A stretch of 64,000 bases of DNA from Mactra quadrangularis (GCA_025267735.1 CM046304.1:26601381-26665380), one strand, 5' to 3'. Positions 1-12,413 are shown, counted from the first letter of the stretch. Program-made: numbers and translations. The notes: generated by a model not told the origin, from the letters alone.

Positions 1-178
1 ATTTCCTTGAGCAAGAAATTTACCTGAAATTGTTCCACTCCGCCCAGGTGTAAATGGGTGTTAGGGATCGCCTGCCTGAGGGTGATTTCAATGATCAGGA
101 GTTACAAGATAAAGTAGTAAAGTCAGCTAAACATGTATATGGAAGCAGACTTAAAATGGCACTTTAACTTCAACTTTT
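1..178 (+). repeat. SINE family 1, body and tail, cut by window edge
   Basis: The first ~178 bases match the body and tail of the complete SINE at 30745-31020 and the copy at 37925-38116. Shared landmarks in order are a 'gagcaagaaatttacct' block, 'tgttccactcc', 'aggtgtaaatgg', 'gatttcaatgatcag', 'acatgtatatggaagcagac' and a 'actttaacttcaact' tail. The tRNA-like head would lie to the left of the window. It is recognised by comparison of copies within the window, not by any database match. Confidence 0.75.
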
Positions 179-1522
179 TAAGTGAACATACTAAGATTCT
201 AGCATTTTCATACAATCATGTTTATCAAATAGGCGACAAGTCTCTTCATCTTTCTTGTCACAGCAAGCTGCCTGAGGAAGGGATTCAAGGGAAATTGCCC
301 TTACATTTAGACATTTAGAATACTCAACCTCATTAGATATACTTCAACCACAGTAACTGTATCTTCTGCTTGTAAATGCAAAAAGCACAATATGTATTTT
401 AATTGCAGTAGTAGTTATCTATATAAGTGTACATGCAGCCTTAAATGTAATCCTATGTGGTGGGTTGAAATGAGGATTTGCCACAGTATGCTACAAAACG
501 TAGGGAAACCCAATGTAAAAATCATAACAGTTTAATCCAACTAGATTTTGTTGACACTATTTTAAGTGTTTCTTTCTTCTCCTATGAAATAGGCATCTTC
601 TCAACTGGTGGATCATATTCAACATGACACAATACAATGAAAGGGTTTAACCTGCAGCTTCAACTGGAAAAGAACCCAAAGCCTGACTCTACTATTTTCT
701 ATGATAGAATCTATGCAGTATTGAGTAACCACTACATCATTTCAATAGGACCATGAAAATTAAACATAATTTAGACCCATTTTATATAAATAACTTTTTT
801 TTAGTTCCATCCACATATAATACAATGAATTAGACCATTAACATTTACGAAGACCCTTTTGGGATGGTTGTACCCATCGAACTTCTACAAATAAAAGGGC
901 TGGGCAACAACTCTAATATTATTTGCAACATATAGTTCAAACAATGAGAATTTTCAGTTTTCACAGCATGCATGAAAATGGAAAATGTCAATCACAAAAA
1001 TGAATATAACAACTATAAAACTTATCCTGTATTTCATCAGGTCAGTGTGCTAATTAACGAAGGTCATTGAACCAGACTATGTTACTTTTTTCAAAAAGGC
1101 AATTTTCGCAAACATTGACCTTTTAATCATGTTCTAACCTTCTTTCACACTAATGTTACTGATTTAAGTTAAAGATACAATGTATACAGATAAGAAATTA
1201 TCTCTCAATGAAAGGATGGTTTGATTTTTACAAACTAAACTTTTTTTGTGTTAAAGCGGCCAACAAGTGCAAGCTAACTTACAGAAAAGACCAAATTGAG
1301 ATTGTCTTAGTAATTCAGTGGTTTAAGCAATCCAGCTAAAGACACTACTGTATGTATGTTTGTTTCTAGCAAATAGAACACAAGCCTCTGCCAAGCTCCA
1401 TTTGTACGCTAGATCTTCAATCCAGTGACCCAGGTTCGTTATATGGTTGCAGTGGGTCAATACTTTTCTAGGAAAAGTTTGCAGGTTTTAATCCTAATAA
1501 GGGACAAGTAGTTGAGTGCATG
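179..1522. other. Non-coding stretch, no gene seen
   Basis: AT-rich sequence with stops in all frames and no convincing exon on either strand. Around 1375-1450 there is a weak tRNA-like stretch ('caggttcgttatatgg') that may be a decayed SINE head. It may be intron or downstream sequence of the minus-strand gene whose first exon is at 9175-9472. Confidence 0.5.
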
Positions 1523-1728
1523 CAGGACCTTTTTTCTTTTATAACATGGCCATTTACGAGTCTCTTTCCTGTCTGAAATTTCTTTGAGATCGTGCAGCTT
1601 TTCCAAAATTTGGATTCTACCTTGTAGTTTTCTTTCCCTATCAATGAAATCGCGATAAAATTTATCCCCTAATATTCTATGTAAAGTAAGGCCCATTGAC
1701 CCTTCCCCAAATACTGAGAAAAGCACTG
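1523..1728 (+). mobile_element. MITE family A copy 1 (hAT-like)
   Basis: About 206 bp, matching copies at 4512-4718, 17190-17395 and 18979-19166. All have a left end near 'caggccttttttcc', an internal 'tgaaatttctttgaaatcat' block, a 'gcgataaaatttccccaaat' block and a right end near 'aaaaaagccctg'. The ends form short imperfect inverted repeats of the CAG...CTG type seen in hAT elements. This copy is diverged and no flanking duplication is readable. An 89-codon reading frame crossing it on the minus strand is a by-product of the repeat. Confidence 0.7.
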
Positions 1729-3504
1729 CCTTTTGAAAGTGTAGGAAAAATGGTTAGGTGATCTGGACTTTATTAAGCTAAAAAATGTTGATAGAGTAAA
1801 ACTATTAACCAAACATAACAAATGTCGAACACAGTGACGTTTAAAACTAAAATATATTATTGTACATGTTGTTTTTTTAAGTTGATTTATAAGTTAATTT
1901 AAAAACCTTGAAGTTGATGATGTCATTGCCCTCATTAATTAAGTTTTAAAATTTGCCTCACAAAATTTGACAATTTTGATAAGATTTAATACTTATGACA
2001 AGGAAGGTTGCACAATGCTTTACCATTTGGTTTAAAAGTGTATCACAGAGCAATTGTCATATCAATGAATGAAAGAATCCATGATTGGAAGAAAATTTGG
2101 GAGAAATTTTATATCTTTTGCATCTTTTATTAAAGAATGAAACAGAAAAAGGTTCAACACTTAGCAATATGTGAATGCCCACCAAATATTTATGCCTAAT
2201 ATTTTCAGACTTCCTGGACACCCTATATCATTAAACTAAGGACAGTCTTTTCACACTGGAAAAAATGATGAAATTTACCATTTAATACAAATTTTCAAAT
2301 GGAGAACAACTTTGGGGGGGGGGGGGGCAAAAAGTGTAACAATGCTGCTTTCCACAGTCAGTTTTGTGTTTGAAGCAAAATCAGAATGCACCAATTCATT
2401 CTTTGAAGGCATGGATTGTAGAAAAAATCTTACATTAACTATTATCGGTGACTGTGTAGCAATTTTTGTTGATTTCAAAACAACTTGGGACTAACTCTAG
2501 TCCATCTAAACTTAACAAACATAACAGAGCAAATAAGAAATGAACGAGGAAAATTGAATATTCAATTATATTTATTGAATCATTAAGTACATGAAATTTA
2601 AGGACTGTAATCTTGAAGCAGAATTTTGTGAGTTGTAACACAACAAAAACAAATTAAACTTTTCAATTATTGAAGACATGTTTGAAAGAACTTGATTATA
2701 TATAACATGCTGTTTACATATAGAAAACCACAAAAACCACAAACAAATATTTATGAATTAAGACTTTCACCTTAAAGTATAATAAACATATGCAAATGAG
2801 TTGATTGCCCCAAGAGACTTGAGCATTGTTTCAGGAAAACCTTTTCATTATTAATGGTGATATAAAATGAACTCTTGGTGGAGAAGTTAAAATAATGGAG
2901 GTCACATGACTAACATGTCTGAATTCTGGAGCAATGTTTCTGTCTAATGACAAACCTAGTGAATGATGATATTATATTTTTTGTTTTATTACTTCAGTTA
3001 AACATTTGTCATTTTGACAGTAAAATTTTCATTCTTTGTTTTAATGTAATGACAAAGGATGTTATTTTGTATCAAAAGTTTGAAATAAATTATCACACTT
3101 CACAATAAATTCTAAAGTTTAGTCTCAATTTATCTATATGGATATTTGTTCAGAGATAAAGCTTTTCAGAATCGTTAGTTTTGTTTACATGGTGCTTATG
3201 GAAGCTTTGTCTTAATTAAACTATGTAGATACATTCAGAAATAAGATAGTCAGAACAGTGTAAGTTTGATTTCCATGGAGCTTAATGCTGCTTTTTCAGT
3301 CATCTTACCAGAATCAGTAGACCTATGTAATGTCATTTGAGAGGCTTAGAGATCTCCAAACCATGGCTTATAACAAATACTTAGCACATACCAATGCCAT
3401 TGGCTAACAGCTGCCCAAGTGAAAGATCAACAGTAAGAAATTAACAAAATCCAGTCATTGGAGATTATATTCATGACCACTCGCTGGATTTATTATCTTA
3501 TATA
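1729..3504. other. Non-coding stretch, no gene seen
   Basis: AT-rich DNA with a G homopolymer near 2312-2327. The short reading frames at 2275-2641 have no splice context or recognisable protein. No SINE or TIR pair stands out. Confidence 0.5.
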
Positions 3505-4478
3505 CAGTAAAAGTTCATTCTCTCGAACACCACCAGCTCGAATTAATTGCCTGAGTCGAACACATTGTCTGGCACCGATCAATTTCCCTTCTATATCTAT
3601 ATAAAATAACCTCTTCTGAGTCGAACCGGACAGGGTCGAACTCTCGAACCAATATCACGGTCCCGTGGTTTACAAATACACTATAATACTATTGTCTCTC
3701 TCGAACAATAGATTTTCACACATCAGCGACAAAGGTCTGATCGTAACTATTGTTTGTGACGCGTGATAATAACACGGCGTGAAAATCGCTCAACCTTAAA
3801 TTTGTTGATTGATTTTATTTCATTGTCGCACAAAAATACTTAACAATAGAATTGTTTGTAGATTGCACATTGTTGATGGACACAAGTTATTAAGTGTCAT
3901 GGTATGATTAAAAATCAACAATAAATCGAGTAACTAAGGCATCGCTAAAACAAATGAATTAGCGTATATACAGCTTGTATGTTTGTCTTAATTGATAAAA
4001 TTGCAAACAAAATGTTAATGCATTTTAGTATCCAATCAGTGGAAATTTACGCTCGGTATCAATTCAAAATATTAGACAAGAATATACATGCAGATTCAAC
4101 GATTAAACAACTTAGTCTAGGACTCGGTTACGTCCTCATTGTGCTATAATGCTTCTTTTATGTTTCGAGGTAAAGTAAAATTACATTAACAATATTTGAG
4201 TTAGTTTTTATAATTTTATTTCACATGAACATAACGAACAAAAAATAAGTTTTAAGCAAATTAATTTGCAGTTTGTACCGATTACTTTTACAAGACACTT
4301 GAACGAACCGTGTATTCGGGTTTTATATTAAACCAAGGGAGATAACGAATAAAAACAATTAAAAAAACAAAGGAAAGTAACAACGTCGAACTCGGACGAA
4401 TGTCGGCCAGGTCGAACACCTGCCTGGCTCGAATTTTTTTCCACGTCCCTTCAAGTTCGAGCCAGCGAACTTTTACTG
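3505..4478. mobile_element. Non-autonomous pogo/Tigger-like DNA transposon
   Basis: A 974-bp element bounded by inverted ends 'cagtaaaagttc' (3505) and 'gaacttttactg' (ending 4478) and flanked on both sides by TA, the Tc1/mariner-superfamily target duplication. CAGT...ACTG ends with TA are typical of the pogo/Tigger branch. The motif TCGAAC or its complement recurs many times in the outer ~200 bp on the left and ~100 bp on the right, which look like sub-terminal binding sites. The interior is AT-rich with no transposase reading frame, so it must depend on a transposase elsewhere. Confidence 0.75.
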
Positions 4479-4511
4479 TACATGTATATAGTAATAGGCA
4501 TAATTATCAAT

Positions 4512-4718
4512 CAGGCCTTTTTTCCTTATATAACAGGGGCCGTTAACAGGCGCCTTCCCCTCTTGAAATTTCTTTAAAATCATGCAGTTTTCCCCAAATA
4601 TGGAGTTTACCTTTGATATTTTGTTCCCCTTTCTATGAAATTGCGATAAAATTTCCCCAAATGTTCTATATATAAAAAGGCCCCAGGTCCCTTCCCCAAG
4701 TACTGAAAAAAAGCTCTG
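4512..4718 (+). mobile_element. MITE family A copy 2 with target duplication
   Basis: A well-preserved 207-bp copy of family A. It is flanked by the exact 7-bp direct repeat TATCAAT (4505-4511 and 4719-4725), which confirms its ends as CAGGCC...CTCTG. It sits 33 bp right of the pogo-like element. The reading frame crossing it on the minus strand is repeat-derived and not a gene. Confidence 0.8.
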
Positions 4719-7559
4719 TATCAATGAACACAAATCATTTTACTTGGCCAGGGCTTGGGACGGTCAGAATAAAACAAAAATCATACTTTACTTCTAATAA
4801 GCAATCATTGCTTTTCCATAAGACTTGGAAAATCACAGGTAAAAGTTGCATGAACTTTTTATAATAAAGTTGCACAAACTTTTTATACTCTATCTATAGA
4901 TTGATTTACACTAATAGTTTAGAGGATACCGGTACATACAACAAACACGCATATAGAATGCTTTTGGTTATTGACCTTTTAAAAATAATTAGAACCCCGG
5001 GCATAAAACACAAATCTACTCATTAGTCAAATGAGATCCTTGTAATTAATGAATCAACTTTAACATTCAAAAACATAGCTCCAGAAATTCAGTAACCAAT
5101 ATAAATAATGCATTAGAAACAGTAATTACCATTGTTGGGGAACTAAGATTTGCATCATGGAAATTTAGACACATATATAACTACTTTTTTTTCTAGGAAA
5201 ACTCTTCAGTAAAGATAGCAATTTGCAGTTAATGTGTTTCAACTAATGTTTATAAATTAAAGACTATGTAAATGGGGAAACACAAAAAGGAATAATCAAA
5301 ATACAGTATCAATAATTTTAAACTAGATATAAAACTGAGCATCTACATTATACCTGTCCATACAGGCAATCTTAACATAAATACAATATATATTATAGTA
5401 CATACATGCAAATTGTGATACATATATATGAAGATTGTCCACAGGTGCTTCCCTTTAGGAGGCTAGATTCAAGATCCTGGCGCGCTACTGACTACGCTAG
5501 CCTATTGAACCGGTGTGTTCATGATGATCTTATATGATACATACAAATCATACATACAAGTCATATATATACATATATACATGCATGCATGCACGTAACT
5601 GTATGCACGCAAACAAGCTTATATAATTAAAGAGTATGTAAAATACAGGAAACGTGATCCTTCATCTTTATAATTATGTAAACACATGTATTATATATGT
5701 ATTATTGAAATCTGCAGTTGATTACTTAAAACTGTCTCAAAAATAAATTCTGCACATTTGTGCCAATGAAAATACCATGGCAGATGATAAGTTTCTCATC
5801 TTGACTTGATTCAGTCAGTGATTTACGGACTCAAAAAGTGACTGAACCTATTATCTTTAATAACAGCTTGCACAAACTTATCTTTAATAACAGCTTGCAC
5901 AAACTGTGTGTTGTTATTGTTGTTGACCAAGAAAGAGTTCTGTGCAGCATAATAAAACACTAATGGGCATAGTTCTGGCTTCCAAAACTTTATAAGCCAC
6001 TTTTTAAATATTTTGATTTTCATCAGATGCTTTCATTAACAGTAAAAATACGAGTTCTCTGAAGACCTTAAGCTATAATGGGCAGTGACATCAACAAATG
6101 TTTTGTTTAGCCTTCTTAATAGATTATCATAATACATGCAGTAGATCTTAGTCACTCAACATCTGTTGGATTCTGATTAATTTAAGCTACAGTTCATTAT
6201 TTTATAAGATGGGTGATGCAACACGTTAAATAGGTTGATGATAATTCTGTAATAATATACACAACAGTCATTAATGCCTAAAAGCACTGGCCCAATTTAT
6301 TAAGTTATGTTGATGGGCAAGTTTTCAACTAGCCTGACATTAAGAAACAAGTAATTTCACTAGCCTGAAGCTATTTTCACTAGAACCAGAGTTTGGGCTA
6401 GTGTAATATGACAATGAATGCACAATAAAATATTATATTTATAATTACAGCTTTTTAACTGGGACAATTTCAGTAGCAAGCTGCGTGACTTAACCATCAC
6501 ATATGGGAGAAAATACTCATTGCCAGAAGATCACATACTGGTACCTTTTTATCAGATTTAATTAACACTATAAATGACAAGCAAACAGGGTTTGGTCTAG
6601 AAAATACATGTTTTCCAGAAAGGGGAGCAACCAGTCACAATAGAAATAAAGACTTTATTTAAAGAGGCAACACAGTTAGGCAAAGCCCAGTCTTCCCTGT
6701 GAATCTCTAAACAACTTTACATATTATATAAAGCAACAGTCTGCGAAATTAGCATATGAAAGTAGTTGTCCAAACAGATCATTTTAAGAGCAAGCACTAT
6801 ATCTCATTTGCAAAATTTTGGTTGCCCAAAAGAAATTGTTGGTTGCCCAAACTTAAAAAAGGATGTCCCAGGCAACAGGACACCCAATAATTTTGTAGAC
6901 TGCAGCAAGCAAATTAAAACATTTGACAAGTGATTAAACATATTTATTAAAAATATACAATAAAAGTTAAAATAAGATTTAAGATGATTTTGTCATAGGC
7001 TTTTAATTTGTTCTAGCACTAGTCTGATTTATCATGTTATATACATGTACTACTCTCCAGATTAGGAGGAAATAAAGGAATCTAATCTAATCTAATCTAT
7101 ATAGAATAAGCAAAATTATCGATTTGTCTGACTGCAAGAAATAAGTAATATCAGAAGGCAAAATCAACTTTCACAGTAACAAGCTTTGGGAAGTGGGCAA
7201 TGACTTGGACAAACACACGTCAATAGTGTAGCAACAGTTAAGACACTAAATATTGAATCTCATTTTTCATTAGGTTTTTTGTTAATGAGTTTAAAATTCC
7301 AAGAAAAAGCTGAAGAAAAACAACCTCCCTGATCTCCTACTGTATACATCATTACATTAATTAAGGTAACTATCAATAATTACATGGTAGCTGGTATCAG
7401 AAGTTTTAAAGATATCAAGACTCAAGAGTTTATCAATACCATCTATAATTTACAAACTTAAAGATATGGATCTGTATTATATACCAGTACTTAGTACTAT
7501 GGATCTACATTACATACGTAGTACTTCATAGTAGAGTCTTGAAATTAAAACTACTCATT
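4719..7559. other. Non-coding stretch with small repeats
   Basis: No gene is seen. The stretch contains a perfect 27-bp tandem duplication (5851-5877, 5878-5904), a TA/TG-rich tract near 5550-5600, a decayed family-B MITE relative near 6755-6905 (ending 'attttgtagactgc'), and a (TCTAA)n tract of about four units at 7079-7100, the kind of tail left by non-LTR retroelements. Confidence 0.5.
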
Positions 7560-8150
7560 CATTGATTTGTTGTTGCTGGTTTTTTCAATATTTTAAAATT
7601 ATCTTTCAGAGTCTGTAAATGTGATAAAGAATATACCGCTAATAATCAATACATTAAGGCAAACTGACCGATATAAAATAGTGAGAAATATTAATTTTTT
7701 AAGTCACAAATTACACACAAAATCATCTATACTGTCACTAACAAGGTATAACATCAGCCACAGAGAAACATTGCAGACAGAAAAATAGCCAGTGGTCAGC
7801 GACGGACAAATCCTATAAAAAAATAGAAGGTCTGCCTAGATCAGCGGGTTTTATATACCGACTGTCCCTGTTCCACTAAAGATTGATCTCATCTACATCC
7901 GGTCCTGTACAACTTGGTTTGGTCCCATTACAGGACTTACTGTCTATAGTAATAAACTGTCGAGTTTCGCAGTGACTGTAGAACACTATTTTATTTAATT
8001 ATTGATTTATTTTATAATATGAATTCTCAAATCTTTGCTAAAGCTTTTTGTCAAGATGCTGCTTTACTGCCATTTAAATGTTGCTATACAATATTGAGAG
8101 TTTTAGAAAAGTTGATATTGAAGTTAAAATCTGTGAACAAGCAGAATCAA
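7560..8150 (+). mobile_element. Old relative of the TTAA-type MITE (36525-36881)
   Basis: Two parts of this stretch match the 357-bp TTAA-type element at 36525-36881: 7575-7735 ('tttcaatatttt', 'caaactgacc', 'tctatac.gt') and 8090-8140 ('gaaaaagttgat.ttgaagtt.aaatctgtgaa'). Unrelated sequence lies between them. It looks like a larger or interrupted, older member of the same family. The 90-codon reading frame at 8019-8291 overlaps it and is not a convincing gene. Confidence 0.45.
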
Positions 8151-8412
8151 CTAATTCAAGATTTGGATCTACATAACATAAAAATAAGCCTAGCAGATAC
8201 ATTCAGAAAACCAAACAGGAAAAGTACAGTAGAAAACTGCATGAAAAACTTTATTTTTAGCAACTTCAAAGTTGTAACAGCATGTTATTAAGTCATGCAC
8301 TTATTAACAGCAATAAAAAGCCGCAGTTTTATGCTTATAATAACTTATACATATTCTGAATAAATAAGATCAGTGCAATAGATTTTTTAATATTAATGAT
8401 ATGGCCACAACA

Positions 8413-8587
8413 AGTTGATGATGTGTTCTACGGATCTTTCTGGAAAAAATGGGGCGAGCGAGCAAAATATAAATCTTGGCGGTTTGACCAAATTTTTATT
8501 AGCGAGCTGGGAAATAAAAAATTTTTTTTTGTAATTTAAGCGGTCAAAATTAAGGTGCGAGCGAATCCATAGAACACATGATCAACT
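8413..8587. mobile_element. Short inverted-repeat element (MITE), 175 bp
   Basis: The ends are inverted copies of each other over about 24 bp: 'agttgatgatgtgttctac' at the left and 'tagaacacatgatcaact' at the right, with two or three mismatches. The interior is AT-rich with GCGAGCGAGC/GCGAGCG motifs just inside. Only one copy is seen in the window. No clear target duplication was read, so the superfamily is unknown. Confidence 0.55.
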
Positions 8588-9168
8588 AAATATTTAAAGA
8601 ACCCAGCTACAATAGGCACTGCCCCATCTTCTCTTCTTTGAATCAGAATGTAAAAGTTTTATGTCACTTTTGTGTACTATAAACCAGGACATAAAAATAA
8701 ATACATCAGACTTATGTATTAAGTTTCAGACAAAGTACAATATGATATCGGGTCTATTTAATATACATGGCTGTGATAATATGAAGTGTCCTAGTTATTG
8801 GACAAGATCCAAAACTTTTCTGTACAGTGATTTTTATCATGAAAAGTGTAAAAAGTTTATGTAGCGCAACATGCTTATAACTCAACATGAATTAAAAATA
8901 TATTTATGTACATCATATGTGTACATGTAGAAATACATGAACTGTGTACATGTGCCTGTAATTATAATGTACCATAAATGTAGGGTAAAGTTTAAAACTT
9001 GCAAAAATATGCAAAATCTGCAGAAATATATCGAATGTTTTACATGAATAATAAATTTATGATATAAATAGACTCCGAGTTCAGGAGTGAAACTTGAAAC
9101 TTTAATTCATGATTACAATTTTTTACACAGTACATGTAGATCTACTTCTAGGCTCAAGCACAATGCAA
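8588..9168. other. Intron or flanking DNA of the minus-strand gene
   Basis: No coding exon is recognised. It immediately follows (in minus-strand direction) the donor site of the exon at 9175-9472, so at least its right part should be that gene's first intron. Confidence 0.5.
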
Positions 9169-9174
9169 ACCTAC

Positions 9175-9472
9175 CAGTTTTGATTTTGGGCTTAATATCC
9201 TCTAATGTAGATGAAGATGTTTCTGGTTTCATAGGAGAGTTCAATACTGGGGTTGGTACCACACTGAGGGGTAGTAACATTGTATTTCCTGAACTAACCA
9301 CTGAAAATCCATCCGATACCCGAGATCTAGTACTACTCATGGTCCCGTAATGGTCATTTAGCACGGCCATCCTACCAGGAGTGATCGAATCAGCTGTTAA
9401 TTTTTGCACAAAATCTGACACATTTTGGACATTATCCGAGTAAGAACTACTCGGGCCAGGGCTGTTAGCCAT
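9175..9472 (-). CDS. First coding exon of an unidentified gene (Ser/Thr/Pro-rich N-terminus)
   Basis: Read on the minus strand from the ATG at 9472, this gives 99 codons plus one base and ends at a strong donor CTG|GTAGGT (intron begins at 9174), so it is a phase-1 exon. The protein starts MANSPGPSSSYSDNV and continues with a short potentially helical stretch (VQNVSDFVQKL) and then a Ser/Thr/Pro-rich tail that looks disordered. There is no signal peptide or membrane segment. Base composition and CpG content are higher than in the surrounding DNA, as expected for a 5' exon near a promoter. I do not recognise the family and cannot find further exons to the left within the window, so they may be short or beyond the edge. 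That it is a real exon is inferred from the long open frame, start context and donor. Confidence 0.6.
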
Positions 9473-12298
9473 ATTGGAAATTATCCAGAATCTTATTCCA
9501 TCAATGCAACGTTAAAACACTTTGTTTATTATTCCATATCTTTACAAACTTTTTTGGGCTAAAACTTCAAACACGTTGTTTTAAAGTACATTTAAATGCA
9601 CACTTAAATCCATTTCATACCGAACAATGCTATTAAATCAACTTAAGAAAGCTATGCTTTAAATTCCAGAAATCACCAATCGTGCGCGCGTATTTTTTCA
9701 CACGTTATGCACGTGAATCGATCAAACATTAACAACTGGGGAAATCCGAGAACAATGTCCCGGCTATCAATAGATTTACCTCAGTCCGGATATAACGGAA
9801 AAATAGAAGTTGTGAAAACTCCTAGGTTTATGCAAATATTCTTTCATCTTACGTTCTAAGCGAATATCGACAATACAGTAGAAATCGTACTAATTAGAAA
9901 ATAATTGATTTTTCATCGCACAGCCTTGTTTAAATTATCTACACTAAAACAGTAGGTACAAGGTAGATCGGTCATTGACTCAAATAAATTCAACTTTGTG
10001 TACTATTGAACGCGTTATTCGCCATAAATCGTACTCACATATTTTGTAAATCTATCATACACAGTTATCTCCCTTAGTTTAAAACTTGCTATTGAGTGGC
10101 AGCTCTAGACTGAAGCATCATTATGTACTTGAGATAAATCGGCAAATTTGATGAATGGCAGACGATTTCTCCCTAAGAAGACTTTACTTTATTTACCTTG
10201 ATTTACTTTGATCTGTAATGGCCTTTAGTGAGCAGTGCTCACGTTGGCCCAATTAAATCCAGATTTTCCATAAAGAATAAAACTATGTGTATACTATTTC
10301 ATCTGGAGTCCTGAAAATGAATGCTCGAACTCACGTGCACATTTAACTAAACACAGCTCCTCGCCCATGACATATATAACACGATATAGATGTCTCTGTC
10401 TTGACTAATATTTTAAAATATTAATGATTTGAATAGAGACGTATTATAGGAAGTGGAGGTTCAATATGTGCACCTGATCATGTTCGAAAAACACAGACAG
10501 GCATGGACACAATATACAAGGGTCCTTGATGCAGAGAACATTTTGTTCCAAGTGTTTAATTACAAAAAATATGTTAATGCAGTCACAAAGTGATACAATC
10601 CACTTTGACTAGGAAATTCCCCTGATATTTAACCTTTTACCGGCCAATTTCGCATTTTTATGTGTCTCGACACCCTTTAAAATCGCCGCCATAGGATTTA
10701 AAAAAGCTCAAGCTTGAAGAGTGTACCTCATCACCATAAAAAATCGGTGTCAATTAGTGCAGAAAATAATATAAAAAAGTAAACAGTACTAACACTTTAG
10801 ACCGCATTTTTGGAAAATATAACTGAGAGGAAATGCAAATTTGGGGTTGAAATGGGAAAAAAGCATTTGGCCACTTTTGCCCCGTTCCGTTTGTATTAGT
10901 AAATGAGAATCTGGGATCGGGGTCTTTATTTCTGATATCCCGTACGTGAAGATTACTCAACCCTATAAATTATTATATAATATCGGTTCATTTGTCCACG
11001 TTTTGATTTGTCCATGGGTTGAGTTGTACCATACCCCTCTAAAATGATTATTATATATATGGGTCGGCTCCAGATGGGTTGTGAGTGGGGTCGGACACAA
11101 TTGGGATAGGTTGGGAGAGTACCTTTTACCGACGATATGGAAAAAGATGAATTTTCACATGTCAAAGTTGTAAATCTGAGCACTTTAAAACACACTAGAA
11201 TGAAGTGAGACTAAACTCATTGACTTAGTTTTCCCTTTTTACTGGCTAATTCCAGTGGAAAAAAAATCATAAGTCCGTTTAACACCCCTCCTTAAGCATA
11301 GTTGGAACGATGAAATCGTCGGGTGGTTCAGGAGGGATATCCCCTCCGAACAAAAAAAAAACAAAAGCATGTCAACGAAGCAAATTTGAGCACTTTTGCA
11401 CACACCTAAAAATACAAATATGGGCTAGGTAACTTATCTCCTTTGCACACTCTTTTGCATGCTTGTTGGTTCGATAAAACCATGTTTTTGTTGGTAAGAT
11501 AAAACCCGGTTTTTTTTGGCAAAACTAATCACTATTTGTTTTCTCATAAATGCAGATAATTTTATATAAACATATACATGGAAACAAACGTAAAATCGTC
11601 AAATGTAATTAGAAAATTCGGCGATTTTAAAATATGTTTTTTTTAATGGCTTCATTTATTGTATTTGTGAATTAGCTTTATAGTGAGGTTTCCGGCCGTT
11701 TTTCAGCAGATTTACGAACATGGTTGCTTGGACGTTTTCAAGCGCGGAAATCAGCCGATCCGCGAAAGAATCACATTTTTGAATGCTGTAGGAAAATCCA
11801 GGGAATTAGATACGTGCTATCTATGTCTCTGGGAAAATCATATTGAAAAATACAAGTATTTGAAACTCAAATTAATTTGAAATAAAAACAAACGATTTTA
11901 AATTAACTGAATGCAAACCTATGAACATATTGATGAAAAATTTGTATATTTTACAGTTCCAAACACTGACTGGCTAGTCTTATTTTTCATAAAATATCAT
12001 GTTGTAGACTCGGTCACTTGTTAAAAGTAATTTGGAATATAATAACTCCATTAAAAGCATCGAACAATCGCGTTTGTTTTCGAAATTAACTAAAATCGAG
12101 TGTCATGTAACATAGACGTAATATGCACTCGACTGTAATTGTCTTTTCTCCGCCTAACTTGCTATGAAAAACGCTGATCACTTCCATTAATAAACACAAT
12201 AACCAAATTTTAACCTCGTTGGCTCGTAAGTTACTATGGTAATTTAAACGGTGACAGTCTAAAATATAACGTTGAGGTATACATGTCACGTGTAATAT
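9473..12298. other. Intergenic DNA between divergent genes
   Basis: This contains the upstream region of the minus-strand gene (relatively CpG-containing sequence near 9680-9720 with 'cacgtga') and diffuse AT-rich DNA. Around 10955-11130 there are several clustered 'gggt' motifs ('tgggttgag', 'atgggtcgg', 'gtggggtcgg') that look like a degenerate local repeat. Open frames of 65-80 codons (10754-11195, 11683-11880) show no protein family or splice context. Confidence 0.45.
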
Positions 12299-12413
12299 AA
12301 ACGTAGATATGGGTGTCTCATTCTCGTACCATAAGTCTAGAAGGATTTTCGATACTAGACTTTACATGAAGAATCTTGATAACTTCGGGGTACGAGAATG
12401 GGGTATCTATGTG
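12299..12413. mobile_element. Small hairpin element upstream of Nup160
   Basis: The inner arms 'cattctcgtacc' (12319-12330) and 'ggtacgagaatg' (12389-12400) are perfect 12-bp inverted repeats. The outer flanks (tagatat/atctatgtg) continue the pairing imperfectly to about 12301 and 12413. The whole unit is about 115 bp and ends about 230 bp before the Nup160 start codon, so it may lie in the promoter or 5' UTR. One copy only. Confidence 0.5.

Noticed and set aside
1457..1726. 89-codon minus-strand frame, and the similar 86-codon frame at 4473-4733
   Set aside because: Both coincide with MITE family A copies, so their similarity to each other comes from the transposon, not from a gene family.
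9087..9350. 87-codon plus-strand frame
   Set aside because: It is antisense to the better-supported minus-strand exon 9175-9472, which has a start, strong donor and coherent composition.
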